NCBI RefSeq assembly: GCF_903946935.1
Contig: NZ_CAJAXH010000041.1
Location: 1 to 36,635, forward strand
DNA: 36,635 bases
Source of the DNA: an uncultured Thiodictyon sp.
GTDB taxonomy: Bacteria; Pseudomonadota; Gammaproteobacteria; Chromatiales; Chromatiaceae
Direction of reading: 5' to 3'
The translations under genes and the position numbers were made by a program. Numbering within the stretch: position 1 is the first letter of the stretch; the number at the start of each line of letters is the position of its first letter. The notes below the pieces were generated by a model. The model had not been told where the DNA came from and did not search any database. It saw only the letters and a list, made by a program, of their open reading frames with translations. Shown here one piece after another: positions 1-10,879 of this stretch.

Positions 1-46
1 CGAAACGCTGTTCGCGCAGGTGCTCCAGCGCATGCCGTTGCCTCCG

Positions 47-1603
<1,557 letters not shown>

Positions 1604-1689
1604 AAGATCCGTTTTTCGTTGCGTTGCGTGAGATTCATTGGTGTCTATTGGTGGACTATCAGTGGTATCGAGCGTGGCGCGGCGCCCTG

Positions 1690-4600
1690 CTAGGCCGCCA
1701 GGGCCAGGCGCCGGACCCCGCTGAAATCGGTCTTGCCACTGCCGAGCTTGGGGATGGCATCCACGCGGCGCATTTCCGCGGGGATACTCAAGGGATTCAC
1801 GCCGGCCGCGAGCAAGGCGCGGCGCAGGGCCTCCCAGTCCAGGTCCGCAGCCACCAGGAGCAGGATCCGCTCGCCCTTCTTCTCGTCCGGCAGGCTGACC
1901 GCGGCCAGTTCCAGTTCCGGCTGGGCCAGTGCGCGGCGCACCTGCTCCTCCACCGCGCCCAGGCTGATCATCTCACCGCCGACCTTGGCAAAGCGCGAGT
2001 AGCGGTCGACGATGGTCAGGAACCCGTCAGGGTCCAGGTGGCCCTTGTCCCCGGTACGATACCAGCGTCGGCCGTCCAGTTCGGTGACGGCCGCCGCAGT
2101 TTGGTCCGGGGATTTGAGGTAGCCCTTCATGACCTGTACCCCGCCGATCAGGATCAGTCCGTCGGTGCCGGGCGACAGGGTGGCGAGCGAGACCGGGTCC
2201 ACGACGCGGAAACTGGTGCCGGGCAGGGGCATGCCGACGGTGCCGGGGCGCGAACCGGTCTGGATCTTCCAATTGTCCAGGTCCAGGGTGTCCGGTACGT
2301 TGACACTCGCCACCGGCGTGGTCTCGGTCGCCCCATAGCCCTCGAAGATCGGGCGCTGGAACTTGAGCACGAAGGCCTCGCGCACGTCCGGGGCCAGCCG
2401 CTCGGCCCCGGCCACCACGATCCGCAGCGACTCCAGCATGAGCGGGTGGACCTTGCGGTTCTTGGTGTAGAGCCGCAGGAAGGTGGAGGTGCTGCACAGC
2501 ACGGTGGCGCGGTGCCGGGCAATGGCCTTGGCGGTGCCGAAGGCATCCGTGGGGTCCGGGTGGCAGACGATGGGGATGCCCTCCACCAGCGGCAGGAAGG
2601 TGGTCACGGTGAGCCCGAAGGCATGGAAGGGCGGCAGGTTGGCCATGATGATATCGCGGCTTTCCGTGTTGAGCATGTCCGAGATCTGGCGCAGGTTGGC
2701 CATGATATTGCGATGGGTGAGCTCCACGCCCTTGGGTGTCCCCTCGCTGCCGCTGGAGAAGAGGATGGCGGCGGTGTCGGTGGGGCGGGTATGCTGCCCG
2801 AACAGGGCGAGCAGAGCGCGCGCCGGCAGCGCCGTCGCCAGCGCCAGCGTCCCGAGCGACTCGGCGCGGCCCATGCCGGCGCGCAGCTCCTCCATAGGGT
2901 GCAGGGTGACCGCGCCGAAAGCGGCGCTGAGATCGATGCCGCGCCCGCTGAGTCGTTTCAGGAAGCGCTCCGCCGTGATGACATGACGGATGCCGGCGGC
3001 GGCGATGGCGGCACGGACGGCCTCCGGGCTGGCGGTGTAGTTGAGGTTCACCACCTGCTTGCCGGCCATGAGTCCGGCCAAATTGGCGATGGCGCAGGCC
3101 CCGCTGGCCGGCAGCAGGATGCCCAGGGCGGGTTCCGGGGCCAGGCGTCGGATGCGCGAGGTGAAGAGCAGGACGGCGGTGATGAGCCGCCGGTTGGTGA
3201 GTGCGGTCCCGGCCGACTCGATCACCGACACCGCCCCCGGGGTGCGCTTGGCCGTGTGCAGCCAGGCCACCGGCAGGGTCGGCAGCCCCGCCACATAGTC
3301 CTCCCAGGAGCTCACCGACAGCTCGAAGACCGCCTGCTTGACCTGCTCCGCGCCCGACTCCAGGGGCAAGGCCGCCCCGAAGGCGACCACGACGTCGCGC
3401 ACCGGCCCCGCCCCGCGATTTTCCTTGAGTTTGCTGCTGGCGTAGGAGAAGCGGCTGCCCCAGAGGCCGCGCAGGTAGAAGGGGACGATCGTTGCCCCGC
3501 TCTGCGCCGCGACCTGGCGCGCTGAGAGTTCGTAGCCGCGCTTGAACTCGGAGAGTTGACCGTTCTTGCTGATGGTCCCCTCCGGGAAGATGCAGACGAC
3601 CTCGCCCTGTTCGAGCAGTCGGGCGACGATGCCGATGGCCTGGCGGCTGCTGCCGCGCGAGATCGGCACGGCCCCGAAGAAGTCCAAGAACCGCTTGAGA
3701 TACCAGCGCTCGTAGATCTCGCGCTCCATGACGAAGCGCACCGGGCGCGGGCAGGCCATCTGGACCATGGCCCAGTCCACCCAACTGATGTGGTTGCCGA
3801 GCAGCATCACCCCGCCCTGGGCCGGCAGGAGATCGAGTCCGATGACCTTGAGCCGGTAGCGGGTCGCAACGATGCGCAGGACGAGGAAGCGCACCAGCGA
3901 CTGGGGCAATTGGTAGAGTGTATAGGCCGCCCCGACCAGGGCGACCGCGGCAAGCGCGACCATCAGTGCCAAGCCGCTCACCTGGGCGTAGGCGGCGGCC
4001 ACCGTCAGCCCCAGGAAGGCCAGCATCCAGATGTTCTGGATGAAATTGCTGGCGGCCAGGACGCGCCCCAGGCCGGCCTCCCCGGCGTTGAATTGGATCA
4101 GTGCATTGAGCGGCACCAGGAAGAACCCGGCCAGCACGCCGAGCAGCAGGAAGTTGACCCCGTGGGCCCAGGTCGAGTGCAGCTCCGGGAGCAGGAACAG
4201 GGCGGCGGCGATGCCGATGGCCCCCACCGGGATCAGGGCGGTTTCGATGTGGTCGCGCGAGACCCGCCCGGCGATGACTGAGCCCAGGATGATGCCGATC
4301 CCGGAGCAGGCCAGCAGGCCCTGGATCACCACCGTGTCGGTTTCCCCCAGCGTCTCCTTGGCATAGGCGGGAAAGACCGCCAGGATCACCTGGGAGATGG
4401 ACCAAAAGACCGCGAGCCCGATGATGGAGAGCCAGATCACCCGGTTGTCCCAGGCCGCCTTGAGGTTGGTGCGCAGGTAGCCCCCGCGGCCATACTCCGC
4501 CCAGTCGAAGGCGATCGTCTGTTCCGGCTCAGTCAGCGGCAGGCGGTAGGCGAGCCCTACCTCGATCAGCGAGGCGAGCACCAGGACCCAACCCACCGGG

Positions 4601-5145
4601 GCGATCAGGTGCATGACCTCGCCGGGGCTGCTGTAGAGCGCGCCGCTCAGGTGGCCCTCGAACAGCACCGAGAAGAAGAAGATCCCGGCCAGGATGGCGG
4701 TGGTGGTAGTCGCTTGGACCCAGCCGTTGGCTGCCGCCAGGGCTTCGTTACCCACTAACTCCTTGATATAGCCGTACTTGGCTGGCGAGTAGATGGCCGC
4801 CTGGAGGGCCAGCAGGAAGGTCATCGCGAAGGCCGGCCAGAACAGTCCGAGGTAATAACAGGCGGTGATCCCCAGCGTGATGGCCACCGCCGCCCAGGCG
4901 GAAACCCGCATCACCAGCGGTTTGGGGAAGCGGTCGGCGAGAAAGCCCGAAGGCGAGAACAGCAACACAAAAGGGAGCAGAATCAGCGCATTGACGATGG
5001 CGGTGAAGAGTATCTGGGCGTCGCCGTCGTAGGTCTTGAAGACGGTGTTCTGAATGACGATCTTGTGGCCCAAGTCCACGAACGCATTGAGAAACATCAT
5101 CCCGATAAAGGGCCGGAAACCGCTGATGCGAAACAGCTGCGCCAT
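1690..5145 (-). CDS. aas: Acyl-[ACP]-phospholipid O-acyltransferase: LplT-PlsC-acyl-ACP synthetase fusion (Aas-like)
   Basis: An 1151-aa three-part inner-membrane protein. Residues about 1-420 are an MFS transporter of the LplT type (about 12 hydrophobic segments), which flips lysophospholipid inward. Residues about 430-620 are a PlsC-type acyltransferase with the HX4D box (His452 to Asp457, within NHISWVD) and the FPEGT box. Residues about 640-1145 are an AMP-forming acyl-ACP synthetase with the phosphate loop SSGSEGTPKG (about 795-805) and the YGATETTP motif. In this family the enzyme re-acylates lysophosphatidylethanolamine with acyl-ACP. In E. coli LplT and Aas are separate proteins; the triple fusion is common in other proteobacteria. 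ATG at 5145 gives a complete first transmembrane helix. It stands alone, diverging from the vWA genes. All three sets of catalytic motifs look intact. Confidence 0.93.
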   Translation of the reverse strand: MAQLFRISGFRPFIGMMFLNAFVDLGHKIVIQNTVFKTYDGDAQILFTAIVNALILLPFVLLFSPSGFLADRFPKPLVMRVSAWAAVAITLGITACYYLGLFWPAFAMTFLLALQAAIYSPAKYGYIKELVGNEALAAANGWVQATTTTAILAGIFFFSVLFEGHLSGALYSSPGEVMHLIAPVGWVLVLASLIEVGLAYRLPLTEPEQTIAFDWAEYGRGGYLRTNLKAAWDNRVIWLSIIGLAVFWSISQVILAVFPAYAKETLGETDTVVIQGLLACSGIGIILGSVIAGRVSRDHIETALIPVGAIGIAAALFLLPELHSTWAHGVNFLLLGVLAGFFLVPLNALIQFNAGEAGLGRVLAASNFIQNIWMLAFLGLTVAAAYAQVSGLALMVALAAVALVGAAYTLYQLPQSLVRFLVLRIVATRYRLKVIGLDLLPAQGGVMLLGNHISWVDWAMVQMACPRPVRFVMEREIYERWYLKRFLDFFGAVPISRGSSRQAIGIVARLLEQGEVVCIFPEGTISKNGQLSEFKRGYELSARQVAAQSGATIVPFYLRGLWGSRFSYASSKLKENRGAGPVRDVVVAFGAALPLESGAEQVKQAVFELSVSSWEDYVAGLPTLPVAWLHTAKRTPGAVSVIESAGTALTNRRLITAVLLFTSRIRRLAPEPALGILLPASGACAIANLAGLMAGKQVVNLNYTASPEAVRAAIAAAGIRHVITAERFLKRLSGRGIDLSAAFGAVTLHPMEELRAGMGRAESLGTLALATALPARALLALFGQHTRPTDTAAILFSSGSEGTPKGVELTHRNIMANLRQISDMLNTESRDIIMANLPPFHAFGLTVTTFLPLVEGIPIVCHPDPTDAFGTAKAIARHRATVLCSTSTFLRLYTKNRKVHPLMLESLRIVVAGAERLAPDVREAFVLKFQRPIFEGYGATETTPVASVNVPDTLDLDNWKIQTGSRPGTVGMPLPGTSFRVVDPVSLATLSPGTDGLILIGGVQVMKGYLKSPDQTAAAVTELDGRRWYRTGDKGHLDPDGFLTIVDRYSRFAKVGGEMISLGAVEEQVRRALAQPELELAAVSLPDEKKGERILLLVAADLDWEALRRALLAAGVNPLSIPAEMRRVDAIPKLGSGKTDFSGVRRLALAA

Positions 5146-5457
5146 GACCTTGAGATCTCCTGTGCTGTGCGATGCCCGCGGACCCGGCCGGGCCGAACCG
5201 GCGGGGCAGCGGATGACTGTTTGATTCTCACCCCCGGGCGTGGGCGATCCGGCGCCGGAGGCTGAACGCCGGCGGCGCGGGAGCGAACGCCAGGCGTCGC
5301 GGGTCCGCCGCCATTCCCCCGCCCATCCTAACGCGAAGGCAGCGAGGAAAGGTAAGGAATATAGACTAAGCTATGTCAGGCAACACCGCAGACGCGCGGG
5401 GACTGCCCGCCCCGGCCCGCTGAACCAAATCCCGCCCGCAACCTTGGTACACACTCT
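5146..5457. other. Divergent intergenic region
   Basis: A 312-bp gap between two divergent genes. It must hold promoters for both, but I see no convincing -35/-10 pair and no palindrome. Short reading frames here have no recognisable product. Confidence 0.4.
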
Positions 5458-8028
5458 ATGGCCGCGTCCACTTGGCCATCGGTCGGCGCCTTAACGTCCC
5501 CGGCCTGGGTCCCGACATCCCGGTTGGGGCGAATCGCCACGGATCTCACCACCGATTCGCCGTGGTCCGCCGTGTTTCGTCGTCTCGCACTCAGCGGTGC
5601 CCTCCTGCTGGGCGCGGCCAATGTCCTGGCGGGCGCGCTGGACCTGGGCTCCACCGGGGATCACGTGCGGGTCGTCCTGGACACCTCCAAGTCCATGTGC
5701 GGTGCCGCCTGCGGTTGGCAGGACCCGCCGAACGACCCGGGGCGCCTGGCGATCCTCTCCACGCTGCTGTTGCACGACCTGCTCAAACCCGACCCCAACA
5801 AGGCCGAGCACCCCGACAGCTTTGCGGTCATCCCGTTCGATCGACAGAAATGGCTCGGTGAGGCGCCGCCGCTCAATACGGCGACGCCCCGACGGGCCAC
5901 CGGGATGGCGACGCGCGCGCAGTTCATCGCCGCATTGAGCGCGACTCAATTGCCATTCGACGCGATGAATACCTATTATTCACCGAGCATCGCCCAGGCC
6001 CTGGCTGACCTGCCGCCATTGTCGAGTACCGACAGTGCGGCGATGACCCGCACCATTGTCCTGATTACGGATGGCCTGTCGGTCAATCCCGGGGCCGATC
6101 AGGCCTATATCGAGACGCGACTCTTGCCGGAGCTCGCGGCCAAGCAGACACGACTCTATGCGATCCTGTTCGGCCCCGATGCGACCGCGCGCGGCGAGTC
6201 ATTCTTTGCCGGCATCCAGCAAGCCGATGCGGCGAATGTCCGCTCCGGCGTCTATACCCAGCGCGTCTTTCCCGATGTCTTCATCGTGCGGACCGGGGAG
6301 GAGCTCCCCGCGACCATGATCAAGTTGTTCTCGCAGCGCTTTGGCTATCTGCACCTGCCCGATGACCGCAAAGACCGGATCGGCAGCGGCGCGGTCGCCT
6401 TGAATCTGCATCGCGACGTGGGGCCGAGCGAGGCGGCCATCGTCGCCCTGCGGCTGGACCCGGTCGGGCGCTCGACCCCGCTGCCGCCCAAGCAGACATT
6501 GTCACCGCCCCCCGGCGGCAGTGTGAATCCGCAACTGCTGCTGGAGGCGCGCGAGCCGGGCGGGAGCTATTCATTGCGCTGGGAATTAAAGCCCGCGCCC
6601 GGGGACTATCCATTGCGGGTCGCCGATGGGTCCGACGTGTCGGTGTTCGTCCTGCGCCCGACCAACCTGCGGGTTGAGCTGCGGGAGCATCAAGGGCCGG
6701 GTGCCGGGGGGCCGTCGACCGCGATACCCTCGTGCTTTGCGCCGGGGTCCCTGGTGACGATGGCGGACCGGACCTGCCAACTCGACTTCCTCGTCAGTAC
6801 GGCTGCCGGCACCCAGGGCCTACCGCCGAAATTGACCTTGCGCTATTGGCTCAAACAGCCGCGGCCCGACGGCCCTGCTTGGAATATCAATGATGCCGAC
6901 GGCGTCGGTATTGCCGATGCCCACCATTGGGATGACCTGGCCGCGGGTGGGCGGCGCTATTGGACACAGACTCAATTCACCAAGAACCAGTTGCCCGACG
7001 ACGTGGCCGCTGCCTATACGGCGCACCTCACCGTCAAGGTCGACCTGGCGGGTCGGACGGTCGCCTCGAGGGGGGGCGATGACCCATTCGAGGTCCTGGT
7101 CTATCCGCGGCTCGGCCTGTCGCCGCAGCCGCCGGCCATCAAGATGAAGAGTCCGGACAGCGGGGCGCTTGGGCGTCAGGCGAGTGCCTGTGCGTCATTC
7201 GACCTCACGGAGGACTTCGGGACCCGGCTCGAAAGCGCCCAAGTCAATCAGATGGCGCCGGGCAGTGGGGGCTTCAATGTGCGGGCCTTCCTCAGCGCGC
7301 AGCCGCCGACCAGCACGAGCGATGCGTTGCGCGGCGCGCGCTTCACGCTGGATGGCGAGCGTATCGGTTTTCAGTCGGGGTCGCCCGGCTTTGCCTGGTC
7401 GCAGGGCAAGCCACGCGCGCTTGCCGAGTTGGTCCGGCGCAACGGCGTGGGCGGCCGGCATGCGCTCTGTGTGACCCTGGGTCCCTATGCGGATGGCGAC
7501 CCGCTCAAACCGCCCGCCTTTCAATTGAAGCTCATTCTCGATCATCCCCCCTATGATCATTTTGGTGTGATCAAGCCGTTGCAGGTCGAGGTGTTGGTGG
7601 CCCAGGCCCCACGCCTTGGCTGGTGGTCGCTGCTGCCGTTCCTGCTGCTGGTCGGACTGATTCCGGCATTGCTGCTGGTGCGCCCACGCTATGCCCTGCC
7701 GCGTGACTTGGGTTATGGCATTGCGAGCGCGGCCCATCCCGATGAATTCGTCGCCCGGCGGCTGGCGCCCGCACACCCGCTGCGGCGCCTGTTGTCGCGC
7801 CGGGCGGAACGTCAGCTCGTCGACCGGGCCGGGGCGCTCCTGGGGTGGGTCCGGCCGGAAGACGAGGCCCTTTTTGCCCTGCGTCCGGCGCGTGGCATTA
7901 CGGTGCATCAACGCGACGGGAGCGGCCTTGCGCCGACCGCCGCCGGTCTGTATCTGCTTGAAGTACATAAAGCCTATCGGCTGGGCATGGGCGAGGAGGA
8001 CCTATGGTTGCGGCTCCAATTTCTATGA
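5458..8028 (+). CDS. vWA-domain protein, secreted and membrane-anchored (first of a pair)
   Basis: An 856-aa protein, probably exported by Sec and anchored by one C-terminal helix. A hydrophobic signal-like segment (FRRLALSGALLLGAANVLAGA, about residues 40-60) precedes a von Willebrand factor A domain. The vWA metal site is DTSKS (Asp75, Ser77, Ser79), followed by a downstream Thr/Asp region (VLITDG). The middle (about 270-700) is rich in beta-strand-like sequence, probably Ig-like modules. A membrane helix lies near 722-742, followed by about 115 cytosolic residues. The signal peptide would be better placed if translation began at GTG 5572; I keep ATG 5458 because neither start has a clear ribosome site. 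The product faces the periplasm and its ligand is unknown. The next vWA gene follows directly, suggesting one transcript. vWA domains usually mediate metal-dependent protein contacts. Confidence 0.8.
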   Translation: MAASTWPSVGALTSPAWVPTSRLGRIATDLTTDSPWSAVFRRLALSGALLLGAANVLAGALDLGSTGDHVRVVLDTSKSMCGAACGWQDPPNDPGRLAILSTLLLHDLLKPDPNKAEHPDSFAVIPFDRQKWLGEAPPLNTATPRRATGMATRAQFIAALSATQLPFDAMNTYYSPSIAQALADLPPLSSTDSAAMTRTIVLITDGLSVNPGADQAYIETRLLPELAAKQTRLYAILFGPDATARGESFFAGIQQADAANVRSGVYTQRVFPDVFIVRTGEELPATMIKLFSQRFGYLHLPDDRKDRIGSGAVALNLHRDVGPSEAAIVALRLDPVGRSTPLPPKQTLSPPPGGSVNPQLLLEAREPGGSYSLRWELKPAPGDYPLRVADGSDVSVFVLRPTNLRVELREHQGPGAGGPSTAIPSCFAPGSLVTMADRTCQLDFLVSTAAGTQGLPPKLTLRYWLKQPRPDGPAWNINDADGVGIADAHHWDDLAAGGRRYWTQTQFTKNQLPDDVAAAYTAHLTVKVDLAGRTVASRGGDDPFEVLVYPRLGLSPQPPAIKMKSPDSGALGRQASACASFDLTEDFGTRLESAQVNQMAPGSGGFNVRAFLSAQPPTSTSDALRGARFTLDGERIGFQSGSPGFAWSQGKPRALAELVRRNGVGGRHALCVTLGPYADGDPLKPPAFQLKLILDHPPYDHFGVIKPLQVEVLVAQAPRLGWWSLLPFLLLVGLIPALLLVRPRYALPRDLGYGIASAAHPDEFVARRLAPAHPLRRLLSRRAERQLVDRAGALLGWVRPEDEALFALRPARGITVHQRDGSGLAPTAAGLYLLEVHKAYRLGMGEEDLWLRLQFL

Positions 8029-8078
8029 GCTCACGTCATTTGCAGACGGCTGTTGGTTATGCCAGCGTCCGTCATTGG

Positions 8079-8206
8079 TCACGCCAAGGCGCCAAGGCGC
8101 CAAGAAAGAAACCGCAATCAATGCACTCTCCCAATCGGCTGCTGCGCGAATCCCGATCCATCAATAACACACGGAATATTCTTGGCGTCTTGGCGCCTTG
8201 GCGTGA
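8079..8206. repeat. Palindromic repeat family A, copy 1 (complete)
   Basis: A 128-bp element bounded by a perfect 18-bp inverted repeat: TCACGCCAAGGCGCCAAG at 8079-8096 and its complement at 8189-8206. The related 18-mers GGCGCCAAGGCGCCAAG and CTTGGCGTCTTGGCGCC extend both arms inward. No protein is encoded. It lies between the two vWA genes, and the second vWA reading frame runs through it without a stop. Other copies are at 10706, 13520 and 23705. It looks like a non-autonomous mobile or REP/MITE-like unit. Confidence 0.85.
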
Positions 8207-8231
8207 GCATGTCTTTCTTCCATGGGGTGGA

Positions 8232-10598
8232 ATGCTGTGCGGGTTACTGCTCGCGCTCTGCGTGCTGTTGTCGTTGCCGGTCCGGGCCGAGCCCCCGGCC
8301 CGTATCCAGCGCCAGGTCGCGGTGGTTCTGGATACCTCGACCTCGATGCGGGACGCGGTCAATGACCGGCCGCGTCTGGCGATCCAGGCGATCAAGATCC
8401 TGGCCGACCTGCTCGGCCCGGCCGATGACCTGAGCCTGGCCTGGATGCCTGCCAGCCCGGACTGCAACGGGCCGCCGGACGCGGGCCGGCGTATCGACCG
8501 GCAGGCGGCGGACCTCGCCGGCTTCAAGCAGGCCCTGGACGCGCGCGCCCGCTATGGCGGGCCGACCAACTTCATCGTGCCGCTACTCACCGTCAAGCCG
8601 GCGCTGGACGCCGCGGTGGGCAAAGAGCGGCTGCTCATCGTCATCTCCGATGCTGGCCGCGACACCTGTCGGGCGGAGAGCACCCAGATCTTGAGTGAGT
8701 TACGCGCCGCCGGGGTCCATACCGCGGTGGTTAGCCTCGGCGAGCGGGGACGCCCGGTACACAGCGAATACGATATCCGCACCGCCGCCCAGACCCCGAG
8801 CGAATTGCTGTCGGCGATCGGGGAGATCTACCAGCGCTTCCTGGGCGCCAAGGCCCCCGACTCCGGCCGGCTGTCGCCCGACTCCGCGGCGATCACGGCC
8901 GAGGTGCCGCCCTTCGTCGACGAGGCCTTCCTGCTGGTCGCGGCCGAGGGTCCGGTGGGTGCCATCGACGCCGCCGCGGGCAATCCGGCCGCCGTAGCGG
9001 TCGAACCAGACTATCGCGCGGGGGAGACCCGCGGGCTCGACGACCTCGACCGCGGCTATCGCATCCTGCGCCTGCGCCGTCCGGCGGCCGGCACCTGGCG
9101 CTTTAACGTCAGCGGGTTGACCGGCGAGGCCGGCTGGTACCTGATCCAGGACTTCTCGGTCAGCATGCGGGTCGCCGCACCGCCCAAGGCGGCGCAGGGT
9201 GAGGACACGCCGGTGACCCTGGAGCTGATCGACGACCGGAGCGGGAGTCGCATCGCGCGACCCGGGCAGATCCCGGGGCTCGTGGTGAAGGCCTTGGTCG
9301 ATGGCACTGAGGTCGCCTTTCGCGACGACGGCCAGGAGGGCGATCAGACCGCCGATGACGGGGTCATGACCGCACGGGTGCGCTTCATGCGGGCCGGGCC
9401 CGCGAGGTGGCGCGTCCAGTTGGCGAGCCGCTATGTCCAAGATGAGCAGCCGTTCGAGACCCAGGTCGTGCCTGCCACCTGGGTTCTGGAGGTACAGACC
9501 CCGCCCTCAACCTTCATCGGCAATACCATCGCGGTGGCGGTTCAACTCAAGGCGATGGGTGCGCCCAACGCGCTGCGCCCGCCGGATCGGGTGCGCGCAC
9601 GCTTTGCCGATGGTCGCACCCTGACACTGCGCGACGACGGCCGCGACGGCGATCGCACGGCCGGGGATGGCATCTATGGGCGGGACTGGACGCCGGATCG
9701 GGTCGAAACCGCCGTCATCGACTACACCGCCGAGGGGGGAGGGGACGCCGCGGCCGCTCAAGGGCAGGTGGACGTCAAAGGCACCATCGCCTTTGGTCCG
9801 CCCGGCGTGCTGGACTATGGGCGCCTCACCGGCCGCTCTGAGGCGACGGCGACGCTCGATCTGGGATTTGTCCAGGCGCGCGGCCGGTTCGACTTGCAAC
9901 TCTCCAGCGACTTCTCGCACTGGGGTGCCGTGCTGGAGATCGACGCGGGTGAGGGCTTCAAGCCGTTGTCCGGGCGCGCGTTCACCCTCGGTTTACCGGA
10001 CGGGGGCAACCGGCGCTATCCGGTGCGTCTGCGGGTCGGCAACTGCCCGGCGGCGGTCCACCCGGATGCGGCCGGGGCATTGGTGGTGGAGGCGGTGGAT
10101 CAGCAGGGGCAGCGGCTTCTCGCCCCGGTGCTCATCCGGGTCGAGATCGTACCGGACTATTGGCTGCGCTGTTGGTGGCCGGTCATCGCCGCCATCCTGC
10201 TCGTACTCCTGGGTGCCTTCATTCTCTATGGCATCCTGAGCCCCGCACGCTTTCCGCGCACCCTGGCGGTCATCCTCTCACCGGAGGCCGATATGGACGA
10301 GGGCTATCCCTTCAATATCCGCTCGCAGCGCGGTGGGCGCAGCGGGTTTTACCGCGATGCGCGGATCTACATCACCAGCGATTTCCAATTGCGCCGCGCC
10401 GCCGGCGATGCCCTGGTGCGACTGCGGGCGAGCCGGCTCGGTGTCTTCATCCAGGCGCTCCCGGGGTCGGCCGTACTCTACCTGGATGAAGACAACCGAT
10501 GGGAGCCGCTGAACGCCGAGCAGGAAACCCGGGTACGCTTCTCGACGCTGTATAAGAATGCCGCGGGGACCTTGTTCTTCGAGTTCCGTAACCTCTGA
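8232..10598 (+). CDS. vWA-domain protein with Ig-like repeats, secreted and membrane-anchored (second of a pair)
   Basis: About 788 aa when started at ATG 8232, which places a textbook signal peptide (LCGLLLALCVLLSLPVRA) at the N-terminus. The open frame extends upstream to ATG 8004, overlapping the previous gene and preceded by a good GAGGAGG ribosome site, but that version would be read through the whole repeat element and bury the signal 76 residues in. The vWA domain has the metal motif DTSTS (Asp34). Two copies of an acidic beta-sandwich signature follow (DDGQEGDQTADDG and DDGRDGDRTAGDG), typical of extracellular Ig/Fn3-like modules in vWA proteins. A membrane helix lies near 650-672. 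The roughly 115-residue cytosolic tail is beta-rich; a fold such as FHA is possible but I cannot show it. Probably works with the first vWA protein. Confidence 0.82.
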   Translation: MLCGLLLALCVLLSLPVRAEPPARIQRQVAVVLDTSTSMRDAVNDRPRLAIQAIKILADLLGPADDLSLAWMPASPDCNGPPDAGRRIDRQAADLAGFKQALDARARYGGPTNFIVPLLTVKPALDAAVGKERLLIVISDAGRDTCRAESTQILSELRAAGVHTAVVSLGERGRPVHSEYDIRTAAQTPSELLSAIGEIYQRFLGAKAPDSGRLSPDSAAITAEVPPFVDEAFLLVAAEGPVGAIDAAAGNPAAVAVEPDYRAGETRGLDDLDRGYRILRLRRPAAGTWRFNVSGLTGEAGWYLIQDFSVSMRVAAPPKAAQGEDTPVTLELIDDRSGSRIARPGQIPGLVVKALVDGTEVAFRDDGQEGDQTADDGVMTARVRFMRAGPARWRVQLASRYVQDEQPFETQVVPATWVLEVQTPPSTFIGNTIAVAVQLKAMGAPNALRPPDRVRARFADGRTLTLRDDGRDGDRTAGDGIYGRDWTPDRVETAVIDYTAEGGGDAAAAQGQVDVKGTIAFGPPGVLDYGRLTGRSEATATLDLGFVQARGRFDLQLSSDFSHWGAVLEIDAGEGFKPLSGRAFTLGLPDGGNRRYPVRLRVGNCPAAVHPDAAGALVVEAVDQQGQRLLAPVLIRVEIVPDYWLRCWWPVIAAILLVLLGAFILYGILSPARFPRTLAVILSPEADMDEGYPFNIRSQRGGRSGFYRDARIYITSDFQLRRAAGDALVRLRASRLGVFIQALPGSAVLYLDEDNRWEPLNAEQETRVRFSTLYKNAAGTLFFEFRNL

Positions 10599-10611
10599 TC
10601 CGCCTGGGAGC

Positions 10612-10628
10612 GCCGACATCCTGTCGGC
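10612..10628. terminator. Hairpin just after the second vWA gene
   Basis: GCCGACA at 10612-10618 pairs with TGTCGGC at 10622-10628 around a 3-nt loop, 13 nt after the stop codon of the vWA gene. There is no T-tract, so it is either an mRNA 3' end structure or a REP-type palindrome rather than a classic intrinsic terminator. Confidence 0.4.
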
Positions 10629-10705
10629 GACGGCCCGAAGCGCCGTTGGATCCTCAGCGAAAACAAAACCGCTATGCTGATCGATAACCCTAGAAAGAGC
10701 CGTTG

Positions 10706-10835
10706 TCACGCCAAGGCGCCAAGCTCGCCAAGGCTCTTCAGTGCGTTATCAGCGTTGCGCCAGCCACCTTGAGGGTGATCTGGATCGTGGTTCTACCCGA
10801 TTGTATTTCTTGCCGAGCTTGGCGCCTTGGCGTGA
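10706..10835. repeat. Palindromic repeat family A, copy 2 (complete)
   Basis: A 130-bp element with the same 18-bp terminal inverted repeat as copy 1 (10706-10723 and 10818-10835). Its interior is unrelated to copy 1, so the conserved part is the arms. The left arm continues as CTCGCCAAG, a 27-nt arm that recurs in inverted orientation at 23705-23731. Any frame read across it is a by-product. Confidence 0.85.
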
Positions 10836-10879
10836 GCAATTCCCGGATTTATGATAACCGGGCTCGTCGCGGCGGTCGC

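Noticed and set aside
1624-3525. 633-aa open frame on the plus strand
   Set aside because: It lies opposite the well-supported Aas-like gene; the composition is that of a GC-rich antisense frame with no family motif.
8004-8231. N-terminal extension of the second vWA gene
   Set aside because: It translates the repeat element and would push the signal peptide to residue 77.
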